Assembly (NCBI GenBank): GCA_903828645.1
Contig: CAIKNA010000126.1
Location: 1-58,813 of the forward strand
Source: an uncultured Bacteroidales bacterium
Lineage (GTDB): Bacteria; Bacteroidota; Bacteroidia; Bacteroidales; FEN-979
Length of the DNA stretch: 58,813 nucleotides
Reading direction: 5' to 3'
Shown here one piece after another: positions 54,596 to 58,813 of this stretch (its first letter is position 1; the number at the start of each line of letters is the position of its first letter). Below the pieces are notes generated by a model. The model was not told where the DNA came from. It was given only the letters and a program-made list of their open reading frames with translations, and made no database searches. A program made the position numbers and the translations under genes.

Positions 54596-56737
54596 ATGAG
54601 TCAAACCACCCGTAGGATAGCCGGAGTTCTCTTTTTGCTTTTTTCAATAACAGTCATCACCCTGATCAGGATCAATCCTGCCGCCACCGCACCAACCCGC
54701 TCCACCCAGGCACGTACTGCCGGCATCATGGAACGTCTCCTACCGGGGGTGATCATTACCCAGGATCTAACTGCCATGAAGGATTATATGAGCGGGGTAG
54801 CTTTCATCTTCACCCATGGCGGAAGGAACAACAACAATGAAAACACCCTGTTGCTGCTGGACGCAAATTACAAAACACTCTATAAACAAAGTTTTTCTTC
54901 TGCCATCGTCAAGGAGGGCGACCTGACCTCCATCCTGTTCGAAAAATCCATCTTTATCGGAACAGGAAACCTGTTGCATCTCTGCCTGTTTTCAAATGAT
55001 GCATCCAGGGACAACTCTGTTTCGCTGTTGTTCAACCAGGCTGATTCGATCGGCGCCCTCTATGCATCGCCTGTGATTGAAAACGACCTGGCCGGTTCGG
55101 TGAAAAACAAGGTACGGCAATATCATGGCAGCCTCATGCTCAGAACCTATGAAACCGACTCCAGCCAGTTCTGGCTCATGAAGATCTTCCTCTATCTCCT
55201 GGCAACAATCATCTCCTGCCTTGTCTTCTGGTTCGACTGGATCAGGTCGACCCTTGCAGGGATCGCGATTATTCCGGAATGGGTCTTCGTGGTCATAGCC
55301 ATCCCCGCAGCAACGATATTCGCTTTTATCACGCCTCCGCTTCAGGTTCCCGATGAAGGAAGTCATTTTTTAAGATCCAATGAAATAGCGGAATTCAACA
55401 TTTTCAACCAGGTAAAAACGGGTCCTGCCTCAATTGTAAAACTCGATTCTACCTTTGGGCATTTGCATTTTCTGGCAGGTGAAAAAACCAGCATGGCTGA
55501 AATTAAAAGTCATTTTGGCGATAAGCTGTCGTCGGAGAAAAGGGCCCCTACATCGTCGCCCGGTTACACGCTTCCCTATTTACCGCAGGCCCTGGGAGTG
55601 TTCATTGGAAAGATATTTGATGTTTCACCGCTTGGGCTGATGTATTTTGGAAGAATATTCAACCTGCTCATTTCAATTCTCATCATGTTCTTCGCAATCA
55701 GGATCATCCCCCAGTTTAAATGGATTTTCCTGCTCCTGGCACTCATGCCCAAAACATTGTTTCTCTTTGGCTCCCTTTCATACGACAGCTTTACAATCAG
55801 CCTCTCCTTCCTGACCATTGCCGTTTTCTTTCATTATGCTTTCGACTGCGCGAGAAACCTTACCCTGAAAGATCTCGGGCTGATCGCTCTTCTTGTATTG
55901 CTGCTGCTGTTTTGCAAACCGCCCTATTTTATCCTGGGACTTCTTTTCTTTTTCATCCCCCGTCAAAAATTCGGGAATCTTTATAAGTATATCATGATTT
56001 CTATAGGTGTGGCGGCTTTTGCATTGGTCATTTTTAAAGCGGGCCCTGCTGTTGTAAGCTACTTTTCCGCATCAAATTCCGGCCGCCCGGCAACCATTGC
56101 GGAACTTTCCGCTTCATCTCCCGACCTGCCACTGTTCAGACCGGCCGACCAGGTTAAGATTATCATGAACGATATCCCCGCGTATTTGTCACTCATTGTC
56201 AGAAGTGGTTTCAACTATGAGCGATCCTACATCCTCGACAGCTTTGTAGGTCTGCTCGGATGGATCGATGTTGAACTGCCCAATATGCTCACCGTTTCAT
56301 ACCTGGTCCTGATTTTACTCTCTGCGCTGGTCCTTTCCGGCAAAAACGTCACCCTTGGGATGATGAAAAAAACCCTGATCTTCATGCTCGTGGTTGCCAC
56401 ATTTATAGCGGTCGAAACCGCCATGTATGTTTATGCGACAGCCCCTGGAAGAGACCGGGTATTCGGGGTTCAGGGGAGGTATTTCATCCCCATGGCGCCC
56501 CTCTTCTTCATGCTGTTTTACAACCGGTACTTTAATCCAATGCTCAATGTGCTTTTCAGCATGCGCCGAACGGAGTACAACAAGGCAAAAGTGAAGGCAA
56601 AACCTGTCATTTATCAGGAAATAGTGGAGAATGAGCAGCTTTTCGACAAATACTGGTATCTTTTACTCATTTGTTTCTGCGTATTTACACTGCTTTATTC
56701 GATTTACATCACGTTGATTAGATATTATAATATCTGA
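54596..56737 (+). CDS. DUF2142 family polytopic membrane protein
   Basis: The protein has 713 residues. An N-terminal membrane helix (VLFLLFSITVITLI) is followed by a soluble part of about 165 residues and then ten or more hydrophobic segments. ITPPLQVPDEGSHFLRSNEIAEF is the DUF2142 signature (PDE.xHF), a GT-C-like loop. SSPGYTLPYLPQALGVFIGK and SLSYDSFTISLSFL are also typical. DUF2142 proteins are found in polysaccharide loci and are thought to act as glycosyltransferases or flippases. The GT2 gene that follows by 14 bp probably supplies or processes its donor. Confidence 0.82.
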   Translation: MSQTTRRIAGVLFLLFSITVITLIRINPAATAPTRSTQARTAGIMERLLPGVIITQDLTAMKDYMSGVAFIFTHGGRNNNNENTLLLLDANYKTLYKQSFSSAIVKEGDLTSILFEKSIFIGTGNLLHLCLFSNDASRDNSVSLLFNQADSIGALYASPVIENDLAGSVKNKVRQYHGSLMLRTYETDSSQFWLMKIFLYLLATIISCLVFWFDWIRSTLAGIAIIPEWVFVVIAIPAATIFAFITPPLQVPDEGSHFLRSNEIAEFNIFNQVKTGPASIVKLDSTFGHLHFLAGEKTSMAEIKSHFGDKLSSEKRAPTSSPGYTLPYLPQALGVFIGKIFDVSPLGLMYFGRIFNLLISILIMFFAIRIIPQFKWIFLLLALMPKTLFLFGSLSYDSFTISLSFLTIAVFFHYAFDCARNLTLKDLGLIALLVLLLLFCKPPYFILGLLFFFIPRQKFGNLYKYIMISIGVAAFALVIFKAGPAVVSYFSASNSGRPATIAELSASSPDLPLFRPADQVKIIMNDIPAYLSLIVRSGFNYERSYILDSFVGLLGWIDVELPNMLTVSYLVLILLSALVLSGKNVTLGMMKKTLIFMLVVATFIAVETAMYVYATAPGRDRVFGVQGRYFIPMAPLFFMLFYNRYFNPMLNVLFSMRRTEYNKAKVKAKPVIYQEIVENEQLFDKYWYLLLICFCVFTLLYSIYITLIRYYNI

Positions 56738-56751
56738 CCCAAATTAATGAT

Positions 56752-57636
56752 ATGCATCCTGAATCCCAGCTAACGGTTATTATTCCTGCATTCAACGAGG
56801 CTGAAAACCTTGGCGTTTTCCTCCCTCCCCTGGTTGGTCATTGCAGGGAAAACAACTGGCGTATCATCCTGGTCAATGACGGTTCCCGCGACCAGACCAA
56901 AGAGTTCCTGAAGAATTTCGAGAAGGAACCACTTCTCACGGTCATCCATCATAAGCTGAATAAAGGCTATGGCGCTGCAATTAAATCGGGGATCAGGGCC
57001 TGTAAGACCGAATACCTGATCACCTATGATGCAGACGGACAGCATTACCTGGAGGACATCGACAGGTTGCGCCTCTGCCTGCTGAAGAACGATGCCGACA
57101 TGGTGGTTGGCTCGCGCAAAGGGCTCAAATCTTCCTCCCATTTCAGGGGATTCGGCAAAAGCATCATCCGGCTGATTGCACGCATCATGATGACGGTTCC
57201 GGTTCACGACATCAATTCCGGGATGAAGATCTACCGCACAGATCTGGCAAAAAAATATCTCTACCTCACCACCGATACCATGTCGTTCAGTGATGTCATT
57301 ACGCTTGTATTCATCAACAACCGCCACCTGGTTCTTGAAGAACCCATCAGCATTAAGGAAAGAACCAACGGGGAGAGCACCATCGGGTTCCAGACTGCCT
57401 TTCAAACGGTAATGGAGATCCTCCACATTGTAATCCTCTTCAACCCCATGAAGATTTTCCTGCCATTGTCGCTTGTTTGTCTGTTCATTACAGGCGGATG
57501 GGCGATCCCGTTACTGTTTGAAGGCAGGGGACTCAGCATCGGAAGCCTCCTTGGACTGATCATGGGGATTTTACTGTTTCTCCTGGGATTGATCGCGGAA
57601 CAACTCTCCCTGATCCGGAGAAACCAGCATGCGTGA
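56752..57636 (+). CDS. GT2 polyprenyl-phosphate glycosyltransferase with two C-terminal TM helices
   Basis: The GT-A domain shows VIIPAFNEAENL, LVNDGSRDQT, KGYGAAIKSGI, TYDADGQHY (the metal site) and GSRKGLKSSS, as in DPM1/ArnC-type enzymes. Two hydrophobic helices follow from about 230 (IFLPLSLVCLFITGGWAI, GLIMGILLFLLGLIAEQL). It probably makes an undecaprenyl-phosphate sugar for membrane glycosyltransferases such as the DUF2142 protein just upstream. It is convergent with the minus-strand GT2 gene. Confidence 0.88.
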   Translation: MHPESQLTVIIPAFNEAENLGVFLPPLVGHCRENNWRIILVNDGSRDQTKEFLKNFEKEPLLTVIHHKLNKGYGAAIKSGIRACKTEYLITYDADGQHYLEDIDRLRLCLLKNDADMVVGSRKGLKSSSHFRGFGKSIIRLIARIMMTVPVHDINSGMKIYRTDLAKKYLYLTTDTMSFSDVITLVFINNRHLVLEEPISIKERTNGESTIGFQTAFQTVMEILHIVILFNPMKIFLPLSLVCLFITGGWAIPLLFEGRGLSIGSLLGLIMGILLFLLGLIAEQLSLIRRNQHA

Positions 57637-57645
57637 AAAAGGTTG

Positions 57646-58449
57646 CTATTTTCCTCCCCTGAAAAGGGATTGACCAGCTTCAAACAGGGAATAGACAAAA
57701 ACAATAACACTGATTTTCACACGGTGTTTCAGAAGCCGCCCGCGGTTTTGATCATATCTCAGGTGTATCTGGTACTGTTCTTCAAACTGTTTCCGGTAAT
57801 TTCTGGAACTGATCGATTGGTTGTGTACCCTGAAACAGGCAAGGTCGTCGTTGATATACCCGGGCTTACCCAGTCTTGCCAGCCTGAGCCACAAGTCATA
57901 GTCCATGGCGGTGGGCAGTGCCAGGTCGATCTTACCGGCTGACTGCAGCGCCGTTCTTCGCATAAATACTGCCGGCTGGGAGATGAAATTTTCAGTCAGC
58001 AGCCTGTCATAGCTGTATTTACCTGATAACCTGTTCTTATATGCGGTAATCCATTTCCTGATCTCGCGATCCTGCTCGTCAACAATGCGGCAGTTCCCGT
58101 AAAGCCAGAGACAATCGGGATGGCGGTCGAAATAAGAAGCCGCCTTTTGCAATGCCCCGGGAAGGTAAGTATCATCAGAGTTAATCCATCCGATAATCTC
58201 CCCGGTCGCCATGGCAAATCCTTTGTTGAGGGCATCCGACATTCCTTTGTCAGGTTCTGAAACATACCTGATGGTGCCGGCATGTTTTTCCAGGATCTCC
58301 AGCGTGCCATCTGTTGAGCCACCGTCGATCACGAGGTGTTCCACCGGAATATCAACCTGCTGTTCCGACACGCTCAGCAGGGTCCGCCCGATAAACCCCG
58401 CCTGGTTGAAGGAGGGGGTGACGACAGAGATTTTGTTACTTGTTTGCAT
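57646..58449 (-). CDS. GT2 family glycosyltransferase
   Basis: The 267 residues begin KISVVTPSFNQAGFIGRTL. The nucleotide-sugar site is HLVIDGGSTDGT and the metal site WINSDDTYLPGAL. The acceptor part has TAMDYDLWLRLARLGKP, the ED(Y/W)-type catalytic region. There is no membrane segment, so it is cytosolic. It overlaps the upstream GT4 gene by 14 nt, which shows operon structure. Its role is probably in O-antigen, exopolysaccharide or glycoprotein synthesis. Confidence 0.88.
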   Translation of the reverse strand: MQTSNKISVVTPSFNQAGFIGRTLLSVSEQQVDIPVEHLVIDGGSTDGTLEILEKHAGTIRYVSEPDKGMSDALNKGFAMATGEIIGWINSDDTYLPGALQKAASYFDRHPDCLWLYGNCRIVDEQDREIRKWITAYKNRLSGKYSYDRLLTENFISQPAVFMRRTALQSAGKIDLALPTAMDYDLWLRLARLGKPGYINDDLACFRVHNQSISSRNYRKQFEEQYQIHLRYDQNRGRLLKHRVKISVIVFVYSLFEAGQSLFRGGK

Positions 58450-58813
58450 CGATCGCCTCCTGGTAAAGGTTTATCATCGCACCGGCCACAACAGAAGCAT
58501 CAAAATTCGCCACCGTTCGCGCCCGGGCAGCCGCGCCCATTTGCAGGCGCCGGGGCTCATCCAGCAGCACCCATTCGATCCCTTTGGCAAGGTCTTCTGC
58601 ATTAAACGGTTCTGCCAGATACCCGGTCTCCCTGTGTATGACAATGTCAAGCAACCCGGTAGCGGCAAATGCGACAACCGGCGTACTGCAGGCCATGGCT
58701 TCTGTGGCTACCTGGCCGAACACCTCCTGCAGGGAAGGAACCGCAACCACATCCGAAGCCGTGTTGAGGTCGATCAGCATCTCCTGGCTGGTTACCTGGC
58801 CGACAAACCTGAC
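58436..58813 (-). CDS. GT4 family glycosyltransferase, 5' part missing
   Basis: Only the C-terminal 125 residues are in the window; the gene continues to the right. It shows the GT-B donor-binding core: ADVVAVPSLQEVFGQVATEAMAC, with the E(x7)E pattern, then TPVVAFAATGLLDIV and ETGYLAEPFNAEDLAKGI. It belongs with the GT2 gene downstream. Confidence 0.85.
   Translation of the reverse strand, partial: VRFVGQVTSQEMLIDLNTASDVVAVPSLQEVFGQVATEAMACSTPVVAFAATGLLDIVIHRETGYLAEPFNAEDLAKGIEWVLLDEPRRLQMGAAARARTVANFDASVVAGAMINLYQEAIDANK

Noticed and set aside
1-58813. tRNA, rRNA, riboswitch or prophage genes
   Set aside because: None could be recognised by reading; a covariance-model scan would be needed to exclude small RNAs.

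Overview
The window comes from the chromosome of a Bacteroidota bacterium, most likely of the order Bacteroidales or a close relative. The evidence is the gene set (sprA, gldD, a type IX secretion (T9SS) C-terminal sorting domain, LruC-domain and DUF4369/TlpA proteins, DUF5687 ABC permease, fused DAHP synthase-chorismate mutase), the conserved order ruvA-sprA-gcvH-vanZ, the scarcity of Shine-Dalgarno sequences, and -7 boxes of the form TAnnTTTG upstream of many genes. No rRNA, tRNA, CRISPR array, prophage or insertion sequence was seen. The window reads as ordinary chromosome with small accessory islands and many short tandem-repeat arrays between genes.

Layout. 1-4.3 kb: end of a YncE-like beta-propeller gene, an 11-bp-period repeat array, a LruC lipoprotein and a small beta-barrel protein. 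4.3-6.6 kb: a toxin-antitoxin remnant (intact XRE-MntA antitoxin, broken HepT toxin) and a secreted NTF2-like/class D beta-lactamase fusion. 6.6-11.7 kb: a four-gene operon for glycan assembly (two GT-C enzymes, a GT2, a STELLO/DUF288 enzyme), followed by uvrC. 13.6-22.3 kb, minus strand: ruvA-sprA-gcvH-vanZ. 22.5-28.6 kb: two secreted proteins, one a T9SS cargo, then two TlpA-like thioredoxins. 28.7-38.3 kb, plus strand: GH38 alpha-mannosidase, an ABC exporter pair, recX, prfB with its programmed +1 frameshift, an ArsC-like gene and fumC. 38.4-44.9 kb, minus strand: a GT39-like enzyme, Nramp transporter, aquaporin, lipoprotein, waaA and a barrel protein. 45.1-54.4 kb: C69 dipeptidase, a coiled-coil membrane protein, pfkA, recJ, asnS, DAHPS-CM, gldD and ssb. 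54.6-58.8 kb: the edge of a polysaccharide or cell-surface glycan region (DUF2142, two GT2, one GT4).

How the genes work together. SprA is the outer-membrane translocon of the T9SS and GldD is one of its accessory lipoproteins. The 810-residue protein at 23.6 kb carries a type A sorting domain and is a likely client. The glycosyltransferases at both ends, together with WaaA, point to investment in lipopolysaccharide and surface glycans. The least ordinary features are the orphan antitoxin with its dead toxin, the NTF2-like/class D fusion, the GGGGCC array translated as the tail of GldD, the absence of gldE between ssb and gldD, the STELLO operon, and a set of 7-bp and 9-bp tandem arrays that sit at gene 3' ends.
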